A stretch of DNA of 64,000 nucleotides, from contig CACYHU010000041.1 in NCBI GenBank assembly GCA_902774215.1, positions 1-64,000 of the forward strand, read 5' to 3'. Shown one piece after another: positions 8,847 through 18,616 of this stretch (positions are counted from its first letter, which is position 1; each line of letters opens with the position of its first letter). This DNA comes from an uncultured Chloroflexota bacterium (lineage in GTDB: Bacteria > Chloroflexota > Anaerolineae > Anaerolineales > Anaerolineaceae). The notes under the pieces were generated by a model. It worked only from the letters and a program-made list of their open reading frames with translations, did no database searches and was not told where the DNA came from. The translations under genes and the position numbers were made by a program.

Positions 8847-9476
8847 TTACGAATTCTTCATAATGACGGACTCGACAGAATTCGCGAGGTCTTCGATGTC
8901 ATCCATCACGGTCTCAAGACAGGCATAGATCTCCTTCTTCGCCATCAGAATCCTGGGGTCTTTTTCATTGACAAAGAGGTTATGCATCGCTTCACGGTAG
9001 ATCCGGTCGCCCTCTTCCTCGTGTTTATTGATCTCAATGATAATTGAATTCAGCGTATTTTCTTTCTTGAAATTCTCGAACTTTCTCAAAAGATCCTGCA
9101 GCAGACCGCAGCTGACCTCGATCAGGTCCATATATTTCAGCATCACATCGTCGATCTGTTTGACATCATATTCATAGCAGGTGATCATGATGTCCTCGAT
9201 GTTGTCGGTCAGATCATCCAGCTCTTTGGCGATCAGGACGATATCCTCCCGTTCCAGCGGAGCGATGAATTCCTTGATCAAATGCTCCATGATGTCATGC
9301 TGGACCTGATCCGCCGCGTGTTCGATGCCGTGCAGTTCGATCAGATTGTCTTTGACCTCGTCATATTTAAAATTCCGCAGCAGCTCTCCGGTCCGTTTTG
9401 ATAATTCACAGCTAAACTGACACTGGTTCACAAAGCTGTCAAAATAATAAGCATCCCGTTTATTTTTACCGAACAT
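8847..9476 (-). CDS. DUF47 (PhoU-like) protein, partner of the phosphate transporter
   Basis: This 209-aa all-helical protein belongs to the DUF47/PhoU-like family: two repeated helical bundles with acidic E/DxxxD motifs (LIAKELDDLTDNIEDI, and a second near ETVMDDIEDLANSVE) that can bind metal. These proteins are usually encoded beside PiT transporters and are thought to modulate them. The transporter gene lies just upstream on the same strand, 34 nt away. A good AGGAAGG ribosome-binding site precedes the start. Confidence 0.92.
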   Translation of the reverse strand: MFGKNKRDAYYFDSFVNQCQFSCELSKRTGELLRNFKYDEVKDNLIELHGIEHAADQVQHDIMEHLIKEFIAPLEREDIVLIAKELDDLTDNIEDIMITCYEYDVKQIDDVMLKYMDLIEVSCGLLQDLLRKFENFKKENTLNSIIIEINKHEEEGDRIYREAMHNLFVNEKDPRILMAKKEIYACLETVMDDIEDLANSVESVIMKNS

Positions 9477-9510
9477 ATTTATCCTTCCTGTTCCTGCAAA
9501 ACCCTATATT

Positions 9511-10563
9511 CTAAAAAATATGCATAAAGGCTTTCGCCATCAAATATCCGATCAATCCCGCGCCCGGGAAGGTGAGGACCCAGGTCAGGATCATCTCTTT
9601 GACGATCCCCCAGTTCACCGAAGACAGCCGCTTGGCAGCCCCGACGCCCATCACAGCCGTCGTTTTACACTGTGTGGTGCTGACCGGCAGGCTGAGCAGC
9701 GTGGAGATCAGCAGGCAGATCGCACCGGAGCTGTCGGCACAGAAGCCCTGATAAGGCTCCAGCTTGACCATATCCATCCCGACCGCTTTGATGATGCGGT
9801 AACCGCCGATGGAAGTACCGAGCCCCATGGTGATCGAGCATAGCAGCATCAGCCACAGGGGGATGGTAAAGCTTTCCACATTCGGGTTCCCCTTCGCCAG
9901 GAAAGCACCCAGCATAAAGACGCCGATAAACTTCTGACCGTCCTGTGCGCCATGCATAAAAGCCATCGCCGCACCGCCGCAAATCTGGGCATTCTTAAAG
10001 AAAGTCTGCGTTTTCGGGCGCTCGATCCCGCGGCAAATCTCGGTGACAATTTTCGCGACCACGTAACCGATCCCGAAACCAAGCACCGAAGAAAGAACCA
10101 GACCGTAGAGAACCTTCACCCATTCCGAACCGTTAATCGCACGGAAGCTCCCGTGCAGAGCAATAGCAGCCCCGGAAATACCGGCGATCAGCGCGTGGCT
10201 CTCACTGGTCGGGATCCCGAAAAACCATGCAGCCACAGCCCAGGTGACGATGGCCACCATCGCAGCACAAAGGGCGATCAATGCCTCATGGGCATCCCCG
10301 CCGAAATCCACCATGTTATAGATGGTTTCAGCCACCTTGGCATTGAAGGCTGTCATGACTACCACGCCCAGAAAGTCAAAAACCGCAGCCATCAGAATAG
10401 CTTTGCGCGGATGCATTGCCCTCGTTGCCACACAGGAGGCAATTGCATTCGGCGAGTCCGTCCAACCGTTGACGAAAATAACACCCAGTGTCAGTATCAC
10501 TGTGATCGTGAACGGCAGGTTGGTCGTAAATTGCGTTATGAAATCGGAAAATGTTATTGTCAT
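9511..10563 (-). CDS. pit: PiT-family inorganic phosphate transporter
   Basis: The 350-aa polytopic membrane protein carries the PiT signature GWTDSPNAIA near residue 33 and a second related half with GLGTSIGGYRIIKAVG and STTQCKTTAVMGVG. About ten hydrophobic segments are visible. PiT proteins import phosphate (as a metal-phosphate complex) with protons or sodium. It forms a unit with the downstream DUF47 gene. The Shine-Dalgarno for the ATG at 10563 is weak, so the exact start is less certain. Confidence 0.94.
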   Translation of the reverse strand: MTITFSDFITQFTTNLPFTITVILTLGVIFVNGWTDSPNAIASCVATRAMHPRKAILMAAVFDFLGVVVMTAFNAKVAETIYNMVDFGGDAHEALIALCAAMVAIVTWAVAAWFFGIPTSESHALIAGISGAAIALHGSFRAINGSEWVKVLYGLVLSSVLGFGIGYVVAKIVTEICRGIERPKTQTFFKNAQICGGAAMAFMHGAQDGQKFIGVFMLGAFLAKGNPNVESFTIPLWLMLLCSITMGLGTSIGGYRIIKAVGMDMVKLEPYQGFCADSSGAICLLISTLLSLPVSTTQCKTTAVMGVGAAKRLSSVNWGIVKEMILTWVLTFPGAGLIGYLMAKAFMHIF

Positions 10564-10711
10564 ATAATGCTCACATAAATTTTACTTATATATGTATAAA
10601 TAATTTTCTATTATAATTAATACTTACTTTAATAAACCAATATTTATTACAAGCTTCAGATAATTTTTATCTTGAAACTCCCAAGTCATCACCATTACAG
10701 TGATTTTACGG

Positions 10712-10717
10712 TACAAT
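10712..10717 (+). promoter_or_regulatory. -10 box placed for a leaderless transcript
   Basis: TACAAT at 10712-10717 ends 7 nt before the ATG at 10725, so RNA would begin at or next to the start codon. No Shine-Dalgarno sequence is present and no convincing -35 was seen. Confidence 0.5.
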
Positions 10718-10724
10718 AAGCGTT

Positions 10725-11834
10725 ATGAAAAAAGTGTTTTTACTGATGATCTTAATAGCACTCACTGCAGCCGCCTGCAATACACCCGGTTCGAACAAGG
10801 ATGATGACCGTCTGGCAACGGAAGTGGCAATGATCTCCACATCGATCCACAGTACTGTTGAGGCAGATTGGACCGAAACACCGCTGCCAACAGCTATTCC
10901 GACAGAGATACCGACCTTTACGCCGACTACTTCTTTGTTTTATGATCCTGTCAGCACACCGGATGCGGCAGCGGATCCCGAATTGATCATCCTGCCTGAA
11001 AACACCGCCACACCTGAAATAACGGATACCCCGGTCCCGGTGGAGGTCCGGAAGATTGGACATTTCGTCACCCGCACACCTTTACCGGGTTACCCGACGC
11101 CGGACAACCGTCCTCTCGCCTCACAATGGCGGCAATGGCCGGTAGTACCCGCGATCTCAGATACAGCCGCCGATATTTACTGGTACGGCGTTCAGGAATT
11201 GGGGACCGACCCGCATTACGTCTCCCGCATAGGCGACTGTCATTCGGAATCCGGTGTTTTCATGGGGATCTACGATACGGAATATTACAGCCTGGCTGAC
11301 GAGGACAAATACCTGACCGCAGCCATTGATTTCTTCAAGGGATCATTTGATACCATCAGCTATTCTGTCCACGCGGGGCTGAGCGTCTCTTCCGCCATGA
11401 CGACGATCTGGGCGGACCCGAATGCCTGCGAAAGCGGTGAATCCGCTCTTGACTGCGAGATCCGCATCCATAATCCGTCCATCATGTTCGTCAATCTGGG
11501 CTCCAACTGGATCCCGGGTGTCAGCATGGATGTTTATTATGAATATCTTTCCGAGATCGTCCGCAGCCTTTTGGATCACGGCATCCTGCCGATCCTTTCT
11601 TCCAAAGCCGATAACGTGGAAGGGGACAACAGTATTAATGAAACCACTGCCCAGGTTGCCCGGGATTTTGACATTCCTTTCTATAATTTCTGGGCGATCT
11701 CACAATACCTGCCGAACCAGGGGCTGGATCCAACCCGGGATGAGGTTCATCTTTCCGTGGAAGCCTGGAACTGGCGCAATTATTACGCCCTGAAGACGCT
11801 TTATGAAGTCGGGAAAAAGCTGAATCTTTTCTGA
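10725..11834 (+). CDS. Secreted lipoprotein with SGNH/GDSL-like hydrolase domain
   Basis: The 369-aa product begins with a lipoprotein signal (MKKVFLLMILIALTAAAC, lipobox Cys18). A Thr/Pro-rich linker follows at about residues 45-115. The C-terminal ~250 residues look like an SGNH-type hydrolase: IYWYGVQELG, FVNLGSNWIPGVS, a PILSSKADN strand and the late DEVHLS with the expected Asp-His pair. The expected nucleophile block is not a textbook GDSL (candidate IGDCHSES), so activity is uncertain. SGNH enzymes often act on polysaccharide esters. The gene lies divergent from the phosphate transporter and appears leaderless. Confidence 0.8.
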   Translation: MKKVFLLMILIALTAAACNTPGSNKDDDRLATEVAMISTSIHSTVEADWTETPLPTAIPTEIPTFTPTTSLFYDPVSTPDAAADPELIILPENTATPEITDTPVPVEVRKIGHFVTRTPLPGYPTPDNRPLASQWRQWPVVPAISDTAADIYWYGVQELGTDPHYVSRIGDCHSESGVFMGIYDTEYYSLADEDKYLTAAIDFFKGSFDTISYSVHAGLSVSSAMTTIWADPNACESGESALDCEIRIHNPSIMFVNLGSNWIPGVSMDVYYEYLSEIVRSLLDHGILPILSSKADNVEGDNSINETTAQVARDFDIPFYNFWAISQYLPNQGLDPTRDEVHLSVEAWNWRNYYALKTLYEVGKKLNLF

Positions 11835-11889
11835 GCAGGCAGCGATCAGTGCTTCGATTTGAATCAACACAGATGCAAAAGCAAAAAAA

Positions 11890-12048
11890 ATGAACAGCGA
11901 ATCAATCGTATTACCCGAACCGAACCCATATATTATTGACCTGCACCGACTTGGAAAGATCGCTTTATTCATCCTGCTGGCAGTTATTCTGCTGTCACTG
12001 GTGCTGAAGATCATTCTGGACCTTCGAAAATATCATTACAAGGATTAG
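11890..12048 (+). CDS. Small single-pass membrane protein
   Basis: A 52-codon open frame (MNSESIVLPEPNPYIIDLHR to YHYKD) has one strong transmembrane helix at about residues 23-44 flanked by basic residues. It sits between the SGNH lipoprotein and pth on the same strand. No Shine-Dalgarno is evident. The compositional bias and neat membrane topology favour a real gene; function unknown. Confidence 0.5.
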   Translation: MNSESIVLPEPNPYIIDLHRLGKIALFILLAVILLSLVLKIILDLRKYHYKD

Positions 12049-12061
12049 AAACTGTAACCCT

Positions 12062-12706
12062 ATGGACATGGACCGATTTTTTGATGCCATCCGTGCGCAG
12101 CGTGAGAAGAAAGAAGAAACAGCAGCCGGAGAAATGTACCTGATCGCCGGATTGGGAAATCCCGGCCGGGAATACAGGGAAAGCCGGCATAATTTCGGTT
12201 TTATGGTGCTGGACCGCCTGGCTGAAAAACTGGACACGCGTTTTGAAAAAGAACAGCAGAAAGCGCTGATTGCCGTCGTGCCTTACGAAGGGCGGAAGCT
12301 GCTGCTTGCCAAACCGATCACCTATATGAATGAATCCGGCAAAGCGGTCGTCCCGCTGATGCACTATTACAAGATCCCGCAGGAAAGGCTTTTCGTTGTG
12401 CATGACGACATGGACCTGCCTTTCGGAACGCTGCGGGTGCGTCCTGACGGAAGCAACGGCGGGCAGAAAGGCATGGGCTCCATCATCACACAGCTTGGGA
12501 GCCAGAAATTCTGCCGTCTCCGCTGCGGGATCGGCCATCCGCCGGGCCAGATGGAAGTAGTGGATTTTGTTCTTAATAAATTTTCGAAAGAGGACAGCGA
12601 AATACTGCCCGCGGTTCTGGACAAAGCTTCGTCCTGCGCACTTGATTTTGTGACACAGGGATATACCTGGTGCATGAACCATTATAACGGCCGCGTGGAG
12701 GGCTGA
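12062..12706 (+). CDS. pth: Peptidyl-tRNA hydrolase
   Basis: Pth releases tRNA from stalled peptidyl-tRNA. The core begins MYLIAGLGNPGREY, with the catalytic His in SRHNFGF, the Asp in VVHDDMDLPFG and the Asn loop SNGGQKGMGS. The frame is open 24 codons further upstream (MDMDRFFDAIRAQREKK). Neither start is decided by a good ribosome-binding site: GGAG lies only 2 nt before the internal ATG at 12134, which gives the standard length of 190 aa. The long form is given here; the extension is either a short charged helix or non-coding. The stop is 1 nt before the mfd start. Confidence 0.94.
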   Translation: MDMDRFFDAIRAQREKKEETAAGEMYLIAGLGNPGREYRESRHNFGFMVLDRLAEKLDTRFEKEQQKALIAVVPYEGRKLLLAKPITYMNESGKAVVPLMHYYKIPQERLFVVHDDMDLPFGTLRVRPDGSNGGQKGMGSIITQLGSQKFCRLRCGIGHPPGQMEVVDFVLNKFSKEDSEILPAVLDKASSCALDFVTQGYTWCMNHYNGRVEG

Positions 12707-12707
12707 A

Positions 12708-15700
12708 ATGCTGGAGCAGATCCGCAGACTGAGCGAATTTCAGTCTCTTTGCGAACGCGTCCGGTCGAAGGAATCTTCTGCTTTTGGCTCTCTGGGGCTG
12801 CTCCGTTCCGCCCGTTTTCTGACAGCCGCGGCATTTTACGAAGAACTGCAGCGCCCGGTCCTTTACCTGACAGACCGTCCGGAGCAATCTCTTCTGGCTC
12901 TGGATGAGATCGGCTTCTGGCACCCGAAATCCGACCGCTTTCACTTTTCCGCGCCGGAACCCTTTTTTTATGAGAATGCCTCCTGGAGTATGTCAGTCCG
13001 GCATGACCGCATCCAGACACTCACACAGCTGGTACGGATGCTGCTGCCCGGGACGGATAAACCGGAAAAGCAGCCGCTGATCGCCGCCCCGATACGGGCG
13101 GTCATGCAGCGTACACTGAGCCGGCAGGAATTCATTCATGAACTCAAAACACTGCGTGTCGGGCAGGAGATCTCTTCCACAGGATTGCTGCGCACCTGGA
13201 ACCGCTCCGGTTATGAAGCCACGGAGGCAGTCCTGGAACCAGGCCAATATTCCCGGCGCGGTGAGCTGCTGGACGTCTGGCCGCACTCGGAAGCCTACCC
13301 GATCCGCATTGACTTTTTCGGGGATGAGATCGATTCCATCCACCGTTTTGACCCGGCCAGCCAGCGAAATATTGTTCCGCTGAAAAAGGCTGTTATTCCT
13401 CCTGCCGGCGAAGTGATTTTCCCCGAAAATCCGGATGTTGAGATCCAGCCGGATTCACCGCGGGATTTTTATTTGCCGCTGATCCACAAAACACCGGCGT
13501 CACTGCTGGATTATCTGAGCCCCGATACAATTATCCTTTGCGACGATCTTGAAGCGCTGCGGTCCCAGGCGGAGGATCTGGAGGAGGAAGCAGAGGTTCT
13601 GCGCAATGACAGCATCAGGATGGGAACTCTGGACGCGGATTATCCGGAACCTTACATCAGTTTTTCAGAACTAAATGACCGCATGGAGGATTTCCCGCTC
13701 ATCGACCTGGGACGCTCAGATGTGCCGGACAGTTCTTATTTATCCGATTCCTTCACCCCGGCAGACCGTTTCGGCGGCCATCTGGAGACCTTTCTCAATT
13801 TCCTGCAGGCCAGGTCCCGCGCAAACGAACCGGTCACCATCGTCAGCCGTCAGGCTGAACGCATTGAAGACCTGTGGAAAAAAGGTGAAGCTTCACGAAG
13901 CGATGGAGACGGGAAAGCTCCGGTTTTCTGTGAGGATTCGCTCTCAGAGGGCTTTATCCTCACCGAAATGGATGGCACTAAAAATCATGTACTGACCGAC
14001 AGTGAGATATTCGGCTGGGAACGTCCCGTCCCACGCAAAGCGCCGCGAAAGAACATCGACGCACCGGAAAAATTCTTCGCTGACCTGAAAGAAGGCGATT
14101 ATGTGGTCCATGTCGACTTCGGCATCGGAATATATGACGGGCTGGTCACCCGAACCATCGACGGGGTCAAAAAGGATTTTCTGCGCATCAATTATGCCGA
14201 AGGGGATCAGCTTTTTGTCCCGGTCCACCAGGCTGACCGGCTGTCGAATTATGTCGGACCGAACGGCAGAACGCCGGAGATCACCCGCCTCGGCACAAAA
14301 GACTGGCTCAATTCCAAAAACTTCGTGAAAGAGAAGGTGCTGGAAATTGCCAATGACCTGCTGGACCTTTATGCTAAACGCCAGGTGACCCCCGGCTTCG
14401 CCTTCTCCAAAGACAGTATCTGGATGAAAGATCTGGAAGGGGCTTTCCCCTTTGAGGAGACCGAAGATCAGAAAATTGCTATACGCAAGGTAAAAGAGGA
14501 CATGGAAAGCCCGCGGCCGATGGACCGGCTGATCTGCGGCGATGTTGGGTACGGAAAAACCGAGATCGCCCTGCGGGCAGCTTTCAAAGCTGCCTGTGAC
14601 AGCAAACAGGTCGCTATCCTCGTGCCCACCACGGTGCTGGCACAGCAGCACTACGAGACCTTCAGAAAGCGCTTTGCCGCCTATCCCGTGAATGTGGAAA
14701 TGCTATCCCGTTTCCGCTCCGCAAAGGAACAGACACAAATCTTAAAAAAACTTGAAAGCGGAGAGATCGACATCATTATCGGAACACATCGTCTGGTTTC
14801 CAAAGATGTAAAATTCAAAGATCTGGGGCTGGTTGTCATCGACGAAGAACAGCGGTTCGGCGTCCGTCAGAAAGAATATCTGAAAAAACTCCGCGCACAC
14901 GTGGACGTCCTGACACTTACCGCCACACCGATCCCCCGTACACTTTACATGGCACTGACCGGTGTCCGTGACATTTCAAATATCAACACGCCGCCCTACG
15001 AGCGTGTTCCCATCACCACGTATGTCGGTCCTTATTCCGAAAAAATCATCCGTCAGGCCATCAGCCGGGAAATGGAACGGAACGGGCAGACATTTTTCCT
15101 CCATAACCGCGTTCAATCGATCTACGCCATGAATGACTATCTCCACAGGCTGGTACCAGAGGCACGAATCGGTGTCGCTCACGGACAAATGGCGGAAAAA
15201 CAGCTTTCCGCGGTGATGGATCAGTTTTACAAAGGGGAACTTGACGTTCTTCTCTGCACCTCCATCATTGAATCAGGGCTTGATGTACCCAACGCCAACA
15301 CGCTGATTGTCAGCAGGGCGGATACCTTCGGTCTGGCGCAGCTTTACCAGATCCGCGGACGGGTAGGCCGTTCATCACAGAGGGCATATGCTTACTTTTT
15401 CCGTCAGAAAGGCAAGCCCACCGAAGCGGGCATTGAACGGCTGGAAGTGATCGCCGAAAACACCCAGTTCGGTGCCGGATATACCATCGCCATGCGCGAC
15501 CTGGAAATGCGCGGAGCCGGGGAAATTCTCGGGAGCCGTCAGCATGGAGCCATTGCATCTGTCGGGTTTCATTTATATACCCGCATGCTGGCACAGGCTG
15601 TCCGCAATGTCCGGGATATCAAAGGCGTAGAAGTTTCCGATGAAGACCTGGGTATAACCCGGGAAATGGCATACCTGTTCAATCCCATCACAGTTGAACT

Positions 15701-16121
15701 GCCGCTCAATATCGGTATCCCGGAAGATTACATAGAAGACGACCAGACGCGCATCAAGCTTTACCGGCGCATGGCTTCCGTCAGCAAAGAAGAGGAGCTT
15801 GACGCACTGGACGCGGAATTCACAGACCGCTTCGGTCCGCTTCCGGCAGAGATCCGCAATCTGATCTTCCAGATCAGAGTCAAGATCTTCGCTGAAAAGA
15901 TCGGCCTCAGCGCTGTTGTGAAAGAAGGGAACGATATTGTACTGAAGTTTCCGGCATTACCGGCAAATGTTGATCACCGTGATCTGCCGCTTGTCAGCAA
16001 GCGCCTGCGCATCGGGAAAAATAACTACCGTTTCGTCGGGATCGACTGGAACTCGGATGAATGGCAGGATGAACTGCCGGGAATTCTCTCAATTATGGCA
16101 TTGAAACTGCACCATAGTTAA
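12708..16121 (+). CDS. mfd: Transcription-repair coupling factor Mfd
   Basis: Mfd removes RNA polymerase stalled at lesions and recruits UvrA. The 1137-aa protein has the usual order: UvrB-like N-terminal region, RNA polymerase-interacting CarD-like domain (EGDYVVHVDFGIGIYDGL, near residues 465-482), then SF2 helicase domains with Walker A GDVGYGKTE and the DEEQ box VIDEEQRFGVRQKE. TATPIPRTLYMAL, the QIRGRVGRS motif VI and a C-terminal TRCF domain follow. A GGAGG lies about 9 nt before the ATG and pth ends 1 nt upstream, so the two are co-transcribed, as in many bacteria. Confidence 0.98.
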   Translation: MLEQIRRLSEFQSLCERVRSKESSAFGSLGLLRSARFLTAAAFYEELQRPVLYLTDRPEQSLLALDEIGFWHPKSDRFHFSAPEPFFYENASWSMSVRHDRIQTLTQLVRMLLPGTDKPEKQPLIAAPIRAVMQRTLSRQEFIHELKTLRVGQEISSTGLLRTWNRSGYEATEAVLEPGQYSRRGELLDVWPHSEAYPIRIDFFGDEIDSIHRFDPASQRNIVPLKKAVIPPAGEVIFPENPDVEIQPDSPRDFYLPLIHKTPASLLDYLSPDTIILCDDLEALRSQAEDLEEEAEVLRNDSIRMGTLDADYPEPYISFSELNDRMEDFPLIDLGRSDVPDSSYLSDSFTPADRFGGHLETFLNFLQARSRANEPVTIVSRQAERIEDLWKKGEASRSDGDGKAPVFCEDSLSEGFILTEMDGTKNHVLTDSEIFGWERPVPRKAPRKNIDAPEKFFADLKEGDYVVHVDFGIGIYDGLVTRTIDGVKKDFLRINYAEGDQLFVPVHQADRLSNYVGPNGRTPEITRLGTKDWLNSKNFVKEKVLEIANDLLDLYAKRQVTPGFAFSKDSIWMKDLEGAFPFEETEDQKIAIRKVKEDMESPRPMDRLICGDVGYGKTEIALRAAFKAACDSKQVAILVPTTVLAQQHYETFRKRFAAYPVNVEMLSRFRSAKEQTQILKKLESGEIDIIIGTHRLVSKDVKFKDLGLVVIDEEQRFGVRQKEYLKKLRAHVDVLTLTATPIPRTLYMALTGVRDISNINTPPYERVPITTYVGPYSEKIIRQAISREMERNGQTFFLHNRVQSIYAMNDYLHRLVPEARIGVAHGQMAEKQLSAVMDQFYKGELDVLLCTSIIESGLDVPNANTLIVSRADTFGLAQLYQIRGRVGRSSQRAYAYFFRQKGKPTEAGIERLEVIAENTQFGAGYTIAMRDLEMRGAGEILGSRQHGAIASVGFHLYTRMLAQAVRNVRDIKGVEVSDEDLGITREMAYLFNPITVELPLNIGIPEDYIEDDQTRIKLYRRMASVSKEEELDALDAEFTDRFGPLPAEIRNLIFQIRVKIFAEKIGLSAVVKEGNDIVLKFPALPANVDHRDLPLVSKRLRIGKNNYRFVGIDWNSDEWQDELPGILSIMALKLHHS

Positions 16122-16226
16122 TTTACGCATCCTGTTGATTATTTGCAGCAGATATGCGCACAGTTTAACATCAATCGTTCAGCCCCTGGTTCGGAGCCGG
16201 TTGATCAGGTTTTGTTGGAGGAAAAC

Positions 16227-17338
16227 ATGAAAAAATCATCCCTTATTGTATTGCTGTTTACACTTGTCGTCTGTCTCACCGGCTGCAGCCAAAAGAAAAT
16301 CGATGAATTGACTGCCACGTTCAATGCCGAAAAGGAAGCCCTTCAGGCTCAAATCAATGAAGCTCAAAATTCCCTTGCTGCCACAATTGAAGAAAAAGAC
16401 GGCCTGATTGCCGAAGCTCAGAAAAGCCTTGAGGAACTGAAACAGCAAAAAGACGAAGAACTGGCTAAACTGGCTGAGACCAAGGATGCTTTGATCGCAG
16501 AAGCTGAAACCAATATCAAAGCGCTGGAAGCTGAAAAAGATGACATGAAAACAGCAGCCGAAGAAAATCTGAAATCAGTGACCGAAGCGAAGGACGCACT
16601 GCTTGCCGAAGCACAGGAAAAATATGAAGCCTTGACCGCTGAAATGGACAAAGCTGTCGCTGAAGTCCAGGAAAAATATGACGCTTTGGTTGTTGAAAAG
16701 GACAAAGCTGTCGCCGAAGCTCAGAAAAAATATGACGCTTTAGTTGCTGAAAAGGACAAAGCTGTCGCCGAAGCTCAGAAAAAAATCGATGACCTGATCG
16801 CTGAAATGGAAAAAGCTGCTGCTGAGGCTCAGGAAAAATGTGATGCATTAGTCGCTGAAAAGGACAAAGCTGTCGCCGAAGCTCAGAAAAAAATCGATGA
16901 CATGACCGCCGATATGGAAAAGGCTGCTGCTGAAGCTCAGAAAAAAATCGATGACCTGACTGCTGAAAAACAGCCAAGGATGCCGAAATCGCTGAAATCA
17001 ATGAAAAACTTGAAGCAGCTGAAACAGAGAGACTCAAGATTTCAGCCTCTTATGAAGCACTTCTCGAAGAAAAGAATGATTTCCAAAAAGCCTACGAAAA
17101 CTTGCAGGATGAGATCAATGTCCAACTGGCTCTGATGGAAAAAGAGGAAGAACAGAACACTGAAACAGAAACCGGTTTTGAATTACCGCCCGAGCCTGAA
17201 GAAATTACTGATCTTGAGGATGCAAACGCAGCGCTCCGCGAATTATACGATCAGCTCGAAAAGCTCCATGACGCCAACATGTCTCTTCAGATCGAAAATT
17301 CGCTGCTGCGCGAAACAATCGAAGAATTTGCAAAATAA
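16227..17338 (+). pseudogene. Coiled-coil lipoprotein gene interrupted by a 1-nt frameshift
   Basis: The ATG at 16227 (after GGAGGAAAAC) starts a lipoprotein signal, MKKSSLIVLLFTLVVCLTGC, followed by a ~230-residue Ala/Glu/Lys-rich coiled coil with 18-residue repeats. At an A5 run (16966-16970) the repeat frame is lost: frame 1 runs into an unrelated basic tail ending at 17135. The coiled-coil sense continues in the next frame (KDAEIAEINEKLEAAETER, to ETIEEFAK at 17338). One extra A would restore a continuous ~370-aa protein. This is either a sequencing error, a real knock-out or homopolymer-based phase variation. Function unknown; probably an envelope-anchored structural protein. Confidence 0.75.
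16650..16970 (+). repeat. 54-bp in-frame tandem repeats (18-residue coiled-coil unit)
   Basis: About six imperfect copies of a 54-bp unit encode variants of KAVAEAQKKYDALVAEKD. The unit length of 18 residues equals one heptad plus one 11-residue hendecad, a known coiled-coil periodicity. Such tandem DNA repeats can expand or contract by recombination. Confidence 0.85.
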
Positions 17339-17358
17339 AAAATCGCCATTGACTTCTT

Positions 17359-17389
17359 CAGCGGTCTTCCGGACAGCGGGAGACCGCTG
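17359..17389 (+). terminator. Hairpin after the coiled-coil gene
   Basis: A 9-bp stem (CAGCGGTCT 17359-17367 with AGACCGCTG 17381-17389) lies 20 nt after the coiled-coil stop. The following sequence is only mildly T-rich, so this is a weak or Rho-assisted terminator candidate. Confidence 0.45.
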
Positions 17390-17407
17390 TCTGTTGATGC
17401 AGACCTT

Positions 17408-17437
17408 TTGACAAAGAAGCCGGTGACGTATTATAAT
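17408..17437 (+). promoter_or_regulatory. Perfect-consensus promoter abutting the RNase D start codon
   Basis: TTGACA (17408-17413) and TATAAT (17432-17437) are both exact consensus hexamers with an 18-bp spacer. The -10 box ends 7 nt before the ATG at 17445, so the transcript should begin at the start codon. No Shine-Dalgarno sequence could fit on the mRNA. Confidence 0.85.
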
Positions 17438-17444
17438 TTGAAAC

Positions 17445-18599
17445 ATGAATGCAGAACTTGACCCGAAAACCGTTCATATTGTCAATGACACTGAGACTTT
17501 GAACGAATGTATTGAAAAATTAAAAAATACCCGTGAAGTGGCTGTCGATACTGAATCTGACAGTTTATTTGTCTATTTTGAAAAAGTATGCCTGATCCAA
17601 ATCAGCGCGGACGGGCAGAGTTACGTGATCGATCCGCTGGAAACAGGCGACCTTTCCGCATTGAATGACATTTTTTCAAATCCGGAAGTACTGAAGATCT
17701 TTCATGCAGCCGAATATGACCTGATGTGCCTCAAACGCGATTTCGGCTTTGAGTTTGCCAACCTTTTTGACACGATGATCGCTGCGCGTATGCTGGGACG
17801 AAAAGAAATCGGGCTCGGCTCCCTGCTGGAAAGTGAATTTGATATTCATCTGGATAAACATTACCAGAAAGCCAACTGGGGCGTCCGTCCGCTGAGCCGG
17901 GAAATGCTTCAATATGCCGTCTCGGACACCCGTTTTCTGAGTATGCTGAAAGACAAGCTTGCAGCGGAACTGAAGCAGCGTAATATGGAAGACATGGCAC
18001 AGGAGGATTTCGACCGGCTCTGCACCATCCATCCGGCGCCTTCCGAGCCTCATGAACCGGTCTGGTGGAAGGTCAGCGGCGGTACGGAGCTGACCCCCGC
18101 CGAGCAGGGAGCGCTGCAGGGGCTGTGCGAATTTCGGGATCAGGAAGCCCGGATCCGCGACCTGCCTCCGTTTAAGATTCTCTCAAATAATGCCCTGGTA
18201 AATATTGCTCTGGAGAACCCTTCCAGCGAAAAAGTTCTTTCCCGGATCAAAGGTGTTAACAACGCGGTAGTCCGCCGTTATGGAAGGAACATTATCAATA
18301 TTAACAAAACCTGGCGGAGAAAAAAACGTATTCCCCAGCCGGTGAGCACTTCAAGGCCCTGTAACGGTATACTCAGCCGCCGTGACCGTTTGAAATTATG
18401 GCGGAAAAATACCGGACTGGAACTGGATGTTCCCTCTGATGTGATCCTTCCCCGCGACACTTTGGAAATCATCTCGGAAGTCGGTCCAAAAAACGAAAAT
18501 GAGCTGAAAGAACTTATGCAGGATCTCCCTGCGCGTTATCAGCGGTTCGGGAAGGAAATACTGGAAATTTCGCTGAACGAAAGCGGTTCCGGGTCATAA
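17445..18599 (+). CDS. rnd: Ribonuclease D-like 3'-5' exonuclease
   Basis: RNase D trims 3' ends of tRNA precursors. The 384-aa protein has a DEDD exonuclease domain: AVDTESDS near residues 33-40, a second motif HAAEYDLMCL near 86-95 and the Tyr/Asp motif QYAVSDTRFL near 154-163. An HRDC-type domain follows near residues 205-285. The promoter is perfect consensus and directly abuts the ATG, predicting a leaderless mRNA. The YifB-like gene follows 17 nt later with its own ribosome-binding site, so the two may be co-transcribed. Confidence 0.95.
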   Translation: MNAELDPKTVHIVNDTETLNECIEKLKNTREVAVDTESDSLFVYFEKVCLIQISADGQSYVIDPLETGDLSALNDIFSNPEVLKIFHAAEYDLMCLKRDFGFEFANLFDTMIAARMLGRKEIGLGSLLESEFDIHLDKHYQKANWGVRPLSREMLQYAVSDTRFLSMLKDKLAAELKQRNMEDMAQEDFDRLCTIHPAPSEPHEPVWWKVSGGTELTPAEQGALQGLCEFRDQEARIRDLPPFKILSNNALVNIALENPSSEKVLSRIKGVNNAVVRRYGRNIININKTWRRKKRIPQPVSTSRPCNGILSRRDRLKLWRKNTGLELDVPSDVILPRDTLEIISEVGPKNENELKELMQDLPARYQRFGKEILEISLNESGSGS

Positions 18600-18616
18600 A
18601 ATCAGAAAGGATCCAG

